The position numbers and the translations under genes were made by a program. 64,000 bases of DNA from Deltaproteobacteria bacterium (lineage in GTDB: Bacteria > Desulfobacterota > Syntrophobacteria > Syntrophobacterales > Thermodesulforhabdaceae), in the NCBI GenBank assembly GCA_019309115.1, contig JAFDGW010000003.1, positions 29,991 through 93,990 on the forward strand. Direction: 5' to 3'. This document shows, piece after piece, positions 55,188 to 63,919 of this stretch. The notes below the pieces were generated by a model. That model saw nothing but the letters and a program-made list of their open reading frames with translations. It searched no databases and was not told the origin of the DNA. The first letter of the stretch is position 1, and each line of letters begins with the position of its first letter.

Positions 55188-57212
55188 TTATTCGATCACC
55201 ACGAGCACATCGCCCTTTTGGACGCTATCGCCTTCTTTGAAATTGATTTTCGCCACCCTACCTGCGACCGGAGTTGTTATAGTATTTTCCATTTTCATCG
55301 CTTCCAAAACTAGGATTACGTCGCCTTCGTTAACCATGTCTCCTTCTTTGACCTCATAGCGGATGATCATTCCAGGCATGGGCGCTTCAACGGGAGTGCC
55401 TCCTGTAACTGGTGCCGCTGGCTTCGGTGCTGGAACAGCTTCCGGTTTAGGCGGAGGTGGTGTAGCTGCCGACGGTGGTGGTGGAGGTGGTGGCGGTGCT
55501 GGCGTGACCGCCGGAGGTGGCGGAGTCATGGGTTGAGGCTGTGCCTGGGGTGGCGGTGTTACGGTCGTTACAGCCGGTACGCCACCGACTTCTTCTACTT
55601 CAACTTCAAAGTATTCCCCGTCAACAAAAACATTGAAAGTCCTGATACCAGGCCCTTTTGGTGGTGCTTCCTTTTTTGGCTTTTCCACGAGCAACCCCGC
55701 TTTTGCTTTTTTAATTAGTTCTTCTTCCTTCTTTACATCTTCCAGGGTCTTGGGCTTGAGTTCATCAGGTACAGGTTCAAGCCCGTACTTCCACCTCAAG
55801 AAACGCTTCCCCGTTGTGGGGAATAGTGCGTATATAAGCACATCATCAATATCTTTGGCCAGACCTTCCACTTCACTCTTAGCTTTTTCAAGCTCAGGTT
55901 CAAGAATATCAGCAGGACGACAATCAATTGGAGTTTCACCTCTCGGATATCCCTTGAGAGCCTTCTTTTGTACTTCGGGATCTATCGGTGCAGGCGTTTT
56001 GCCATAAAGTCCATAACACAGATCCTTAACCTGAGCAGTTATCATCTTGTAGCGTTCTTCTGGTGTATCAAAGAGGACGTTGTTAACGGTCTGAATTCCT
56101 ACTATCTGACTTGTTGGTGTTACCAACGGCACCTGACCTAGTTCGCGTCGCACGATGGGAAGCTGATGGAAGACCTCGTCGAGTTTGTCCAGGGCGTCCA
56201 TTTCGCGGAGCTGGTTGATCAGGTTGGATAGCATGCCGCCGGGGGTCTGGTGGAGAAGCACGTTTATGTCGATGATTGACATTCTATCATCTAGGAGATG
56301 GCGATATTTTGGCGAGATCTTTTCGAGGTACTCACTGCATTTGGCCAGCAACTTCAAGTCGAATCCGGTGTCGCGATTGGTCCCTCTCAGGGCTACAACG
56401 AGCGGTTCTATGGCCGGATGAGATGTTCTATAAGCCCAAGGGGAAAGGCATGTGTCAACTATATCAACGCCGGCTTCTATGGCCTTCAGAAGTGCCATGT
56501 CTGCCATACCAGATGTAAAATGGCTGTGGAGGTGAATCGGAACCTTCACAGTTTCTTTGAGGGCTTTTATCAATTCATAGGCATCGTAGGGGGCTATAAG
56601 TCCTGCCATGTCTTTGATGCAGATTGTGTCAGCTCCCATGTCCTCGAGTTCTTTGGCTTTTTCCAGGTAATACTCGAGGTTATAAACGGCCCCTCCCATC
56701 CGAGGTTCCGTCAAAGAGTAGCAAATTGCCCCCTGAAAGTGCTTCCCGTTTTTCTTAATAACTTTAACAACCGTTTGAAAGTTTCGGAAATCGTTGAGAG
56801 CATCAAAAACTCTGAAGATGTCAATACCATTAGCACAAGCTCTTTCTACGAAAGCTTCGGCCACATCATCGGGGTAATTTCTATAACCGACTAGGTTTTG
56901 TCCCCTGAGTAGCATTGAGAAAGGCGTGTTTTTAATGTACTTTTTCAAAGTTCGAATTCGCTCCCACGGATCTTCTGCAAGAAATCTGTGCATTGTGTCA
57001 AAGGTGGCTCCACCCCAGACTTCCATAGAGTAGAAACCAACCTTGTCCATGTCCTCGGCAATGGGAATAAAGTCCTCGGTTCTGCCACGAGTGGCGAACA
57101 GGGACTGATGCCCATCGCGAAATGTAAGATCCTGCACTTTTACTGGATTTGTTACTTCCACTTCATCTTTGTCGAGAAGTCCCGCAGTCAGAACTCCATG
57201 TTTTGTTGCCAT
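55188..57212 (-). CDS. pycB: Pyruvate/oxaloacetate carboxylase subunit B with biotinyl domain
   Basis: 674 residues. Carboxyltransferase TIM barrel (VQDLTFRDGHQSLFATRGRT, DTICIKDMAGLIAPYDAYEL, HLHSHFTSGMADMALLKAIE), a PycA-conserved domain, a Pro/Ala-rich hinge (residues about 550-600, runs of proline), and a C-terminal biotinyl domain with VLEAMKMENTITTPVAGR. It transfers CO2 between biotin and pyruvate/oxaloacetate. The biotin carboxylase (PycA) is not in the window. It may instead act in an OadA-type decarboxylase complex; the small gene upstream bears on that. Confidence 0.93.
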   Translation of the reverse strand: MATKHGVLTAGLLDKDEVEVTNPVKVQDLTFRDGHQSLFATRGRTEDFIPIAEDMDKVGFYSMEVWGGATFDTMHRFLAEDPWERIRTLKKYIKNTPFSMLLRGQNLVGYRNYPDDVAEAFVERACANGIDIFRVFDALNDFRNFQTVVKVIKKNGKHFQGAICYSLTEPRMGGAVYNLEYYLEKAKELEDMGADTICIKDMAGLIAPYDAYELIKALKETVKVPIHLHSHFTSGMADMALLKAIEAGVDIVDTCLSPWAYRTSHPAIEPLVVALRGTNRDTGFDLKLLAKCSEYLEKISPKYRHLLDDRMSIIDINVLLHQTPGGMLSNLINQLREMDALDKLDEVFHQLPIVRRELGQVPLVTPTSQIVGIQTVNNVLFDTPEERYKMITAQVKDLCYGLYGKTPAPIDPEVQKKALKGYPRGETPIDCRPADILEPELEKAKSEVEGLAKDIDDVLIYALFPTTGKRFLRWKYGLEPVPDELKPKTLEDVKKEEELIKKAKAGLLVEKPKKEAPPKGPGIRTFNVFVDGEYFEVEVEEVGGVPAVTTVTPPPQAQPQPMTPPPPAVTPAPPPPPPPPSAATPPPPKPEAVPAPKPAAPVTGGTPVEAPMPGMIIRYEVKEGDMVNEGDVILVLEAMKMENTITTPVAGRVAKINFKEGDSVQKGDVLVVIE

Positions 57213-57243
57213 ACCTCTAACTCCTCACGTGATATTTATATGA

Positions 57244-57468
57244 TCATCGAACAAGACGCATTTGCCACATTCGCCTCAATTCCATCATTGCCTGCCGTCC
57301 TGAAAGTGCCCACGGGCTGGGCAGATGAACGGGTTTTGCTGGAATTTCTTTAACAGCCGGAGCTACAGCCCGTTCTACAACAGGTGCTTCCATTATTTCT
57401 CGCTCTTGTTGCAAATACATATTGATCGCTCCAGCAATGGCTGCAACTATCTTGGGTTCAACGGCCAT
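57244..57468 (-). CDS. Small carboxylase-associated protein (OadG-tail-like)
   Basis: 74 residues without a membrane helix. It begins VEPKIVAAIAGAINMYLQQE, resembling the C-terminal part of OadG-like gamma subunits, followed by a Pro/Ala/Val stretch and the end WALSGRQAMMELRRMWQMR. Small proteins with this PWALSGRQ ending occur next to pycB/oadA-type genes in anaerobes. It starts 31 bp upstream of pycB on the same strand. A subunit or assembly role in the carboxylase is inferred from position. Confidence 0.6.
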   Translation of the reverse strand: MAVEPKIVAAIAGAINMYLQQEREIMEAPVVERAVAPAVKEIPAKPVHLPSPWALSGRQAMMELRRMWQMRLVR

Positions 57469-57485
57469 CTCTTACACTCCTTATT

Positions 57486-58040
57486 TTATAGTCCCAATTC
57501 AGGGGCTACCTTTTTCATGGCCTCCAGGCTCAGCTCAATAAAGGCACCCAAATCCATACCCAATCTTTCACACAAGAGAATGCGCTCCCTGTTCACGTTC
57601 CTGGCAAAATCCTTACTCTTCATCTTCTTCTTTATCGACTTAACCTTAAGACTGGCTATCTGCTTGTCCGGATGAACCAAGGCCGCTGCTACAATAAGTC
57701 CGGTTATGGTTTCTGCAGCTGTGAGGGCAAAGTCAAAAGAGGTTTCCCTTTCGAGGTCAAGATTTTCAGCGTTGTGCCTTAGTATAGCGTTAATGGCTTC
57801 CTCTGGTATGTCGGTATCTTTGAGTATTTCATATGTCTTTCGGCCATGCTCTGACGGGTTGTCCTTTGTGTACTCATAGTCCAGATCATGCAAAAGCCCA
57901 GCAATTCCCCACACATCGGGATCTTCCCCAAACTTTTCTGCCAGATCCCGCATTATTGCTTCCGTAGCAATGCAATGCTTTTTTAAATTCTCAGTTTTTA
58001 CGTGTTCATCTAAAAGCCTTATCGCCTCTTCTCGCGTCAT
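57486..58040 (-). CDS. HD-domain phosphohydrolase
   Basis: 184 residues with a compact HD domain: KKHCIATEAIMRDLAEKFGE, GIAGLLHDLDYEYTKDNP, HGRKTYEILKD and a following helical region; the metal-binding H...HD...H...D pattern is present. This size class is usually annotated HDIG or HD-family hydrolase, with substrates often nucleotides; the substrate here is unknown. It is part of a leftward gene run towards pycB-mdh. Confidence 0.85.
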   Translation of the reverse strand: MTREEAIRLLDEHVKTENLKKHCIATEAIMRDLAEKFGEDPDVWGIAGLLHDLDYEYTKDNPSEHGRKTYEILKDTDIPEEAINAILRHNAENLDLERETSFDFALTAAETITGLIVAAALVHPDKQIASLKVKSIKKKMKSKDFARNVNRERILLCERLGMDLGAFIELSLEAMKKVAPELGL

Positions 58041-58066
58041 AAGTTCACACCTGTTGATGTTTTTGT

Positions 58067-58393
58067 TTACGCCGCTCGCCTGGTTTTTTTCTTCAATCTA
58101 CTGATCTTGCGCCTTAATATATCAACCATTCTTTTATCACCTGCGGCTCTGGCTTCCTCACGTTTTGCCTTGAGTTCTTTTATCTTCGCTTTGATTGCTC
58201 TAACATCAACACTGGTTGTTTTCTTTTTCTCATCAACTATTCCACGAGCTTCTTTTATGGCCTTTATGAGCTCGTTTTTGTTCATGGCGTGAACGCCAGT
58301 AATACCTTCAATACCGAGTGCTATTTCACGAAGCTCTTTGGCGGTCATTTTCTCCAGAGGTTTTTCCTTTTCAGCTTTCTTCTTTTTTCCCAT
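58067..58393 (-). CDS. Lysine-rich protein with Rho N-terminal-like SAP/LEM fold
   Basis: 108 residues. After a Lys/Glu-rich start comes LEKMTAKELREIALGIEGIT, then MNKNELIKAIKEARG, matching the Rho termination factor N-terminal helical domain. The rest is a charged helix (IKAKIKELKAKREEARAAGD) ending RRKISRLKKKTRRA. It probably binds nucleic acid; function unknown. AAGGAGGAT precedes the ATG. Confidence 0.75.
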   Translation of the reverse strand: MGKKKKAEKEKPLEKMTAKELREIALGIEGITGVHAMNKNELIKAIKEARGIVDEKKKTTSVDVRAIKAKIKELKAKREEARAAGDKRMVDILRRKISRLKKKTRRAA

Positions 58394-58425
58394 TTTACCA
58401 GATCCTCCTTTTCGTTTCTTTTACC

Positions 58426-59190
58426 TTATCCCTCAGAATTGCTACCACCTTTGCCTTGCTGCAAAAAGGGGCTGAGCAGATCAATAGGGATCGGGAAAAG
58501 AGTTGTGGAATTATTCTCCGCCGCTATTTCCTTCAGGGTTTGAAGATAACGAAGTTGTAAAGCTATCGGCTTTTCGGCAATTATTGTCGCGGCGTCGGCA
58601 AGCCTCTGAGCGGCTTGGTATTCACCTTCCGCAGCTATAACCTTTGCTCGACGTTCCCTTTCCGCTTCGGCCTGTCGAGCCATTGCTCGCTGCATTTCCT
58701 GAGGTAAATCAATATGTTTGATTTCGACTACCGTAACCTTTATTCCCCACGGGTCGGTGTGCTTGTCCAGGATTTCCTGAAGATGAGAGTTAATCTTATC
58801 GCGTTCAGAAAGGAGTTCATCCAGCTCTGCCTGACCGCACACACTTCTCAGGGTGGTTTGGGCAAGCTGACCCGTCGCAAAAAGATAATTTTCAACCGAC
58901 ACCACCGCCTTCACGGCATCCACTACACGAAAATAAACAACCGCATTAACCTTGATGGATACATTGTCTTTGGTAATCACATCCTGAGGCGCCACGTCCA
59001 TGGTCACAAGGCGCAGACTCACCTTCTGCATCCTATCAATCAGCGGGATAAGGATTATAAGCCCGGGCCCTTTGGCACCAATAACCCTCCCTAACCTGAA
59101 AACCACTCCACGTTCATATTCCCGCAAAACCTTGAGTGCACTAGATAAAAAAAGCACAAGCAAAATTACTAAAGCAAGTATTCCATACAC
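58426..59190 (-). CDS. Slipin/stomatin-like SPFH protein
   Basis: 254 residues. N-terminal membrane helix ([20 protein letters not shown]), then the band-7 domain ([60 protein letters not shown]) and a coiled C-terminus ([20 protein letters not shown]). Slipins assemble in membrane microdomains and commonly pair with NfeD-type proteases, as here. The NfeD-type gene lies 60 bp upstream on the same strand. Confidence 0.92.
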   Translation of the reverse strand: MYGILALVILLVLFLSSALKVLREYERGVVFRLGRVIGAKGPGLIILIPLIDRMQKVSLRLVTMDVAPQDVITKDNVSIKVNAVVYFRVVDAVKAVVSVENYLFATGQLAQTTLRSVCGQAELDELLSERDKINSHLQEILDKHTDPWGIKVTVVEIKHIDLPQEMQRAMARQAEAERERRAKVIAAEGEYQAAQRLADAATIIAEKPIALQLRYLQTLKEIAAENNSTTLFPIPIDLLSPFLQQGKGGSNSEG

Positions 59191-59250
59191 TTTCCTTCTC
59201 CTTTTGTTGTCATCTATTAGATGGTTAATGAGCCAGAAAAAAGGTTAAAA

Positions 59251-60558
59251 TTATCTAACACCGATTTTTTCCACGTGCAACTTCAAATTCTTCACACCAA
59301 CCACACGAACTTTTGATCCTTCTGGTATCGATTCAGGCGCAACGGCATTCCATAATTCACCGTTTACGAAAACTTTTCCTTCCGGATCAAGTGCTTCGAC
59401 GACAGTTCCCTCTTCGCCAACCAGTGCTTCCATGCCGATTTTCGGCTTCATTCGTTGTGCCCTGTAAGCCAGTGTGGCCACTGATGCAAAGAAGATTGCC
59501 GTTACCGCAGCTACCGGTACCAGCACCGAATACGCAATGGATTGAGTAGATTCAGGGGTTCGAAAAAGCATGATGGAACCTAGGACCAAGCAGGTTGTTC
59601 CTGCAACGCTGAGCATTCCGTAGGATGTTACCTTGATTTCGAGAATAAAGCACAGAACCGCCAGTATGAGAAAGAGTATTCCCGCATAGTTAACGGGAAG
59701 TGTTTGCAAGGCATAAAAGGCCAGTACCAGGGAAATTGCTCCGATGATTCCCGGAAGAACCACACCCGGCTGTGAAAGCTCAAAATACAATCCGGCCAGC
59801 CCGATCATTAACAGGATGTACGCAATTGTAGGGTTGCTTATGGTTTTCAGAATCTTGTGTCCAATCGACGGGCGAATTTCGCGAAGTTCAATGTTTTTCG
59901 TATGGAGAACCTTCCTGTAGCCCTTGCGCTCAATTTCCCAACCATCCAGTTTTTCCAGCAGTTCTTGCACATCGGCTGCTATAAGGTCAACAACGTTGAG
60001 CTTGTACGCTTCCGTTGCCGTAGCTGAAACACTTTTACGTATAGCCTTTTCCAGCCATTCCGCATTCCTGAACCGTTCTTCGGCAATGCTCTTTGCCAAG
60101 GCCACCATGTCGTTTACTATCTTTTCGTTCATAGCCTCGGGAACATTTCCACCTGTAGCCGTAACCGGGTGGGCAGCTCCTATGTTTGTCCCGGGGGCCA
60201 TGGCTGCAACGTCAGCGGCAACGGTAATCAGCACCCCGGCAGATGCTGCCTGGGCTCCTGGAGGATAAACATAAACCACCACCGGAAAAGGAGCAGACAT
60301 TATTGCCTGGACCATCTTACGCATTGAGGTCATCAAGCCACCGGGGGTGTCGAGCAGGATAAGCAAGAATTCCGCGCCGTCCTTTCTGGATTTTTCTATG
60401 GCGTTTTCCAGATAATCCTGAACTCCTGGGTTTATCGTGTCGTTTATACGTATTACGTTTATGTGGGCAGCAAAGCAGGTAGCCGTTGGTTTCTGTAGGA
60501 ATAAAGTGGCAAAACTGACGAGAAGGATTACTATATGAATCCACGCTTTTTTTGACAT
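59251..60558 (-). CDS. NfeD-like membrane serine protease (ClpP-class)
   Basis: 435 residues: signal peptide, ClpP-like serine protease domain (LLILLDTPGGLMTSMRKMVQ, catalytic Ser in PPGAQAASAGVLI, Lys region further on), four membrane helices (about 240-350, IAYILLMIGLAGLYFELSQP) and a C-terminal OB-fold NfeD domain (LVGEEGTVVEALDPEGKVFV). Long NfeD proteases cleave stomatin-type partners; the slipin gene downstream is the expected partner. Confidence 0.92.
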   Translation of the reverse strand: MSKKAWIHIVILLVSFATLFLQKPTATCFAAHINVIRINDTINPGVQDYLENAIEKSRKDGAEFLLILLDTPGGLMTSMRKMVQAIMSAPFPVVVYVYPPGAQAASAGVLITVAADVAAMAPGTNIGAAHPVTATGGNVPEAMNEKIVNDMVALAKSIAEERFRNAEWLEKAIRKSVSATATEAYKLNVVDLIAADVQELLEKLDGWEIERKGYRKVLHTKNIELREIRPSIGHKILKTISNPTIAYILLMIGLAGLYFELSQPGVVLPGIIGAISLVLAFYALQTLPVNYAGILFLILAVLCFILEIKVTSYGMLSVAGTTCLVLGSIMLFRTPESTQSIAYSVLVPVAAVTAIFFASVATLAYRAQRMKPKIGMEALVGEEGTVVEALDPEGKVFVNGELWNAVAPESIPEGSKVRVVGVKNLKLHVEKIGVR

Positions 60559-60572
60559 ATGTGGTTTCTCCT

Positions 60573-61265
60573 TTAATTCGGCGCTTTTAGTAAGCTGTAA
60601 AGAAGCTTAAAATCTTCCCACGCTTTGGACTTTGCTCTGGGATTTCTCAAAAGATATGCCGGGTGATAGGTAGGAACAACATTTATGCCTCTCCACTTGA
60701 GAGTTTTGCCTCGTATTGCCGATATGGATTTGCTCGAGCGCAACACGGTTGATGCGGCGCAAGCTCCTAGCAAGCATATTACCTTAGGATTTATAATTTC
60801 CAGCTGACGAAACATGAAAGGGCTGCATGCCGCAATTTCATCCGCCTGTGGGGTTCTGTTATTCGGTGGGCGGCATTTGACCACGTTGCAGATATAAACC
60901 TGAGAACGATCAAGGCCGATGGCTCTTATCATCTTTGTGAGCAGGCGACCTGCCTGACCGACAAATGGTTTTCCCTGCATATCTTCATCATGGCCAGGGC
61001 CTTCCCCGACAAATACCAGTTCCGCTGCAGGATTTCCATCGCCAAACACTAGATTGGTCCTGCCTTCACAAAGCCGACAGCGGGTGCAATCTTTGAGTTC
61101 GGCTTCAAGATCGGAAAGCTCCTTCGATTTCCTTCTGAAATCTTCGTCAGGTTGTTTCCCCCTTTTACCGGCTACCGGCACATGATAAATCCCCGCATCT
61201 TGCCAAAATCGACACGTCCACTCCAAAACTTCTACTATTTTGGGATCAATTCCTTTTCGACTCAT
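60573..61265 (-). CDS. Family 4 uracil-DNA glycosylase
   Basis: About 230 residues from ATG 61265 (longer start at 61295 overlaps coaBC more). Iron-sulfur cysteines are visible in LKDCTRCRLCEGRTNLVFGD, the active-site motif in VFVGEGPGHDEDMQGKPFVG and a C-terminal VVPTYHPAYLLRNP. UDGa-type enzymes remove uracil from DNA and hold a [4Fe-4S] cluster. An N-terminal 60-residue extension precedes the usual domain. It overlaps coaBC by 20 bp. Confidence 0.9.
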   Translation of the reverse strand: MSRKGIDPKIVEVLEWTCRFWQDAGIYHVPVAGKRGKQPDEDFRRKSKELSDLEAELKDCTRCRLCEGRTNLVFGDGNPAAELVFVGEGPGHDEDMQGKPFVGQAGRLLTKMIRAIGLDRSQVYICNVVKCRPPNNRTPQADEIAACSPFMFRQLEIINPKVICLLGACAASTVLRSSKSISAIRGKTLKWRGINVVPTYHPAYLLRNPRAKSKAWEDFKLLYSLLKAPN

Positions 61266-62475
61266 CTCTTTTCTCTGCCAGCATTTTTCCTGCAATATCC
61301 AAAATGCGATCGGCTACCCGTAGTTTGCTCATAGGTGGCACATCTTCGACCACGCCGTCCCTGTAAAGTATCTTTACCTGGTTGGTATCGTAACAAAATC
61401 CGCTTCCTGGTTTGGTAACGTCGTTGGCAATTATAAGGTCGAGGTTCTTCTTGCGAAGCTTTTCTTTTGCATGTTCTACTAGCTTGGTCGTTTCGGCAGC
61501 AAAGCCTATAAGAACCTGCTGGCTGCCTTTTTCTTTGCCCAGTTCTGCAAGGATGTCTGGATTCTGCACCAGCTCTATCTGAACATTAGCGAGTTTCTTC
61601 TTGATTTTGGACGGTGCCACCTTCTTGGGTCGGTAATCACCCACCGCAGCCGCCATAATGATTATGTCCATGGAAGGCGCCAGATTGCGGGCAACTTCGT
61701 GCATTTCGAGAGCCGATACGGCCTTATAAACATTTACCCCAGGTGGAGGTTCCAGAGACACAGGGCCTGAGATCAGATGTACATTTGCTCCACGAAGTCG
61801 GGCGGCTTCAGCGAGTGCATAGCCCATTTTGCCGCTTGATGGGTTTGAAATGAACCTGACTGGGTCGAAAAACTCACGGGTAGGTCCTGCACTGACCATT
61901 ATCCTGACTCCGGCAAGAGACTTTTCAGATAAGATTGAGGCTATTTCAAAAACAATGCGGTCCACCGCCGGAAAACGCCCTCGCCCCGCTTCCCCACAGG
62001 CTACCGGTCCAGTTTCAGGTTCAAGCACGTGAAATCCACGTTCTCTCAGAATTTTTATATTTCCCTGAGTTGCCACATTAGAATACATCGCTGGATTCAT
62101 TGCCGGGCAAAAAAGAACGGGTGATTTGGTTGCCAGCAGTACAGTGGAAAGGTAATCGTCGGCTATGCCAGATGCAGCTTTTGCCATTATGTTTGCCGTT
62201 GCGGGTGCAACTACAATAATATCTGCCATCCTGGCCGTTTCAATGTGTCCGATTCGTTCACTAGAAAGATCAAACATGTCAACCCGAACGGGGTTTTGCG
62301 AAAGGGCCTGCATTGTCAGTGGAGTTATAAACTGACAGGCATTTTTCGTCATGATGACATGAACGTCAGATTCCTGTTCCTGGAGCCGCCTTATCAGATC
62401 GGCAGCGCGGTAGGCTGCTATGCTCCCACTTACTCCCAAAACAATAGTTTTTCCACGTAGCACCCTGTAATTCAC
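61246..62475 (-). CDS. coaBC: Bifunctional phosphopantothenoylcysteine decarboxylase / phosphopantothenate-cysteine ligase
   Basis: 409 residues. CoaC half: VLGVSGSIAAYRAADLIRRL, flavin-binding VVAPATANIMAKAASGIADD and FCPAMNPAMYSNVATQGN. CoaB half (about 185-405): VMVSAGPTREFFDPVRFISN, PSSGKMGYALAEAA and AAAVGDYRPKKVAPSKIKK. It makes 4'-phosphopantetheine in coenzyme A synthesis. Located between the lipoprotein and the uracil-DNA glycosylase genes on the same strand. Confidence 0.96.
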   Translation of the reverse strand: MNYRVLRGKTIVLGVSGSIAAYRAADLIRRLQEQESDVHVIMTKNACQFITPLTMQALSQNPVRVDMFDLSSERIGHIETARMADIIVVAPATANIMAKAASGIADDYLSTVLLATKSPVLFCPAMNPAMYSNVATQGNIKILRERGFHVLEPETGPVACGEAGRGRFPAVDRIVFEIASILSEKSLAGVRIMVSAGPTREFFDPVRFISNPSSGKMGYALAEAARLRGANVHLISGPVSLEPPPGVNVYKAVSALEMHEVARNLAPSMDIIIMAAAVGDYRPKKVAPSKIKKKLANVQIELVQNPDILAELGKEKGSQQVLIGFAAETTKLVEHAKEKLRKKNLDLIIANDVTKPGSGFCYDTNQVKILYRDGVVEDVPPMSKLRVADRILDIAGKMLAEKRDESKRN

Positions 62476-62487
62476 AACGACTTTCCT

Positions 62488-62985
62488 TTACGGAGTGCGA
62501 ATTGGTAAAATGTATATTTTCAAGTAACAATACCATGCTTTAGGATAAATGTTTATCACACAAATTTTTGAGGGTTTTTCAAATACCATTATACAATGAC
62601 TGTAGCGGGAGCTTGCCTTAAGAGTCCAATTTTCTTTCTGCATTGCACTCAGGTAAAAATCCGCTACGGAATTGTAGTTGACCCTTCCCTTAAAAACCAG
62701 CACGCCGGATTTAAAGGTGGAAGTCTGGAGAACGTTTGATTCCTTTTGAATCAATGTGAATTCCGGCGGTACCGGGACGTCTTTGAAGTCGTAAAATACT
62801 GGTGCTGGTGCGGCAAGTGGTGTAGTAGGGTGAGATCCAGGTATTGATGATGAAGTGGAAGAAGAAGAAACTGTCGGAGGAGATGAAGGTGGATTTTGGG
62901 TTTGCGTGTTCAAGCTGGCACATCCGCTTAAAAGCAGGTATGCTACAAGAGCCAGCATCGTATAAAAGCCTTTAAAATTCCTCAT
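62488..62985 (-). CDS. Predicted lipoprotein with a C-terminal globular domain
   Basis: 165 residues. Lipoprotein signal peptide with lipobox LLLSGCAS (about residues 18-25), a Ser/Pro/Thr-rich linker (about 30-65), then a domain beginning VPPEFTLIQKESNVLQTSTF with VLVFKGRVNYNSVADFYLSA and two late cysteines. The KGRVNYNSVADFY part resembles uncharacterised lipoproteins of deltaproteobacteria that I cannot name. Probably attached to the inner leaflet of the outer membrane. GGAGGTACC precedes the ATG. Confidence 0.75.
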   Translation of the reverse strand: MRNFKGFYTMLALVAYLLLSGCASLNTQTQNPPSSPPTVSSSSTSSSIPGSHPTTPLAAPAPVFYDFKDVPVPPEFTLIQKESNVLQTSTFKSGVLVFKGRVNYNSVADFYLSAMQKENWTLKASSRYSHCIMVFEKPSKICVINIYPKAWYCYLKIYILPIRTP

Positions 62986-63000
62986 GACGGGTACCTCCTG

Positions 63001-63633
63001 TTAGAAGAAAAAAGGGTTTGTCATGCGTTCTCTACCCACAGTGGTTTTGGGACCGTGTCCCGGATAAACGACTACATCATCGCCCAGGGGAAATATTTTT
63101 GTTCTAACTGACTCAATTAACTGTTCGTAAGAACCCCCTGGAAAATCAGTGCGGCCGATGGAGCCGGCAAAAAGTGTGTCTCCAACAAATACTATGTTGT
63201 AATCCGGCAAGAAAAAGGATACGTGACCGGGTGTATGGCCTGGAGTTTCCAGAACGTTCATTGAAATTTTTCCGCAGCGAACAATGTCGCCTTCGCGAAG
63301 TTCGCCGTCAACCTGTCCTTTTAGCCCGGTGATTTTACCCATCAAGAGAGCTCCGAGGCCGACCATGCGGTCTTTAAGCAGAGGTTTATCAGCTGGATGG
63401 ATGTATATAAGGCCGCCACACATGTCTTTAAGTGTCCATGCGTCTAGCACGTGGTCAAAGTGGCCATGTGTGAGAAGTATTGCTTCCAATTTAAGACCCT
63501 TAGCCGTAATTGTCCTCGCGATTCTCTTTGCCTCTCCTCCTGGATCGATTACCACACAGCTTTTGCTTGTTTCATCTCCGAGAAGATAACAATTGGTTTG
63601 CAACATACCGACCACAAAGCTTTCCAGGATCAT
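63001..63633 (-). CDS. Metallo-beta-lactamase-fold hydrolase (glyoxalase II-like)
   Basis: 210 residues from ATG 63633 (AGGAGACGGATA upstream; a longer frame begins at 63660). Metal motifs ILLTHGHFDHVLDAWTL, ETPGHTPGHVSFFL and VFVGDTLFAGSIGRTDFPGG, then VYPGHGPKTTVGRERMTNPF. The small size and motifs match the ubiquitous YcbL/GloB-like group that hydrolyse thioesters; the exact substrate is not determined. It lies 11 bp upstream of the nitroreductase remnant's end. Confidence 0.92.
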   Translation of the reverse strand: MILESFVVGMLQTNCYLLGDETSKSCVVIDPGGEAKRIARTITAKGLKLEAILLTHGHFDHVLDAWTLKDMCGGLIYIHPADKPLLKDRMVGLGALLMGKITGLKGQVDGELREGDIVRCGKISMNVLETPGHTPGHVSFFLPDYNIVFVGDTLFAGSIGRTDFPGGSYEQLIESVRTKIFPLGDDVVVYPGHGPKTTVGRERMTNPFFF

Positions 63634-63643
63634 TATCCGTCTC

Positions 63644-63919
63644 CTACTTTTCGAATACAATAAATTCGTCTAAAGCCTTTCTTGATGACTTCTGGTTTCT
63701 ATCTCGAGGGTGACCAATGGCAACTATTGCCATAAGCTCAAGTTCCTTTGGAAGACTCAGCAGCTCCCTTACGGCTTCTTTGTTTTTAAGAATTTCTCCA
63801 AGCCACACCCCGCCAAGGTCCAATTCATGGATGGTCAGAAGCATGTTTTGAATACATGCACCTATGGCCTGACAATCCTTTACGTAGTGGTTGCAACAGC
63901 TACCCGAAAACATAGACAT
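63644..63919 (-). pseudogene. Nitroreductase-family protein, C-terminal part, interrupted by in-frame TGA
   Basis: The 91-residue frame has the nitroreductase C-terminal pattern KDCQAIGACIQNMLLTIHEL, GGVWLGEILKNKEAVRELLS, ELELMAIVAIGHPRD. The same frame upstream (63923-64000) continues without a stop to the window edge as LSGACRAMAIPCA, followed by TGA at 63920-63922 and then MSMFSG. Since nitroreductases normally read through here (a segment like AP.AI.VC.D), the gene seems split by the TGA. A true short gene, a pseudogene, sequencing error or recoding are all possible; the N-terminal two thirds lie outside the window. Confidence 0.6.

Noticed and set aside
55440..55560. Possible tandem repeat from the GGTGGTGGTGG-like sequence
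   Set aside because: It encodes the proline-rich hinge of PycB, so the repetition is explained by protein composition.
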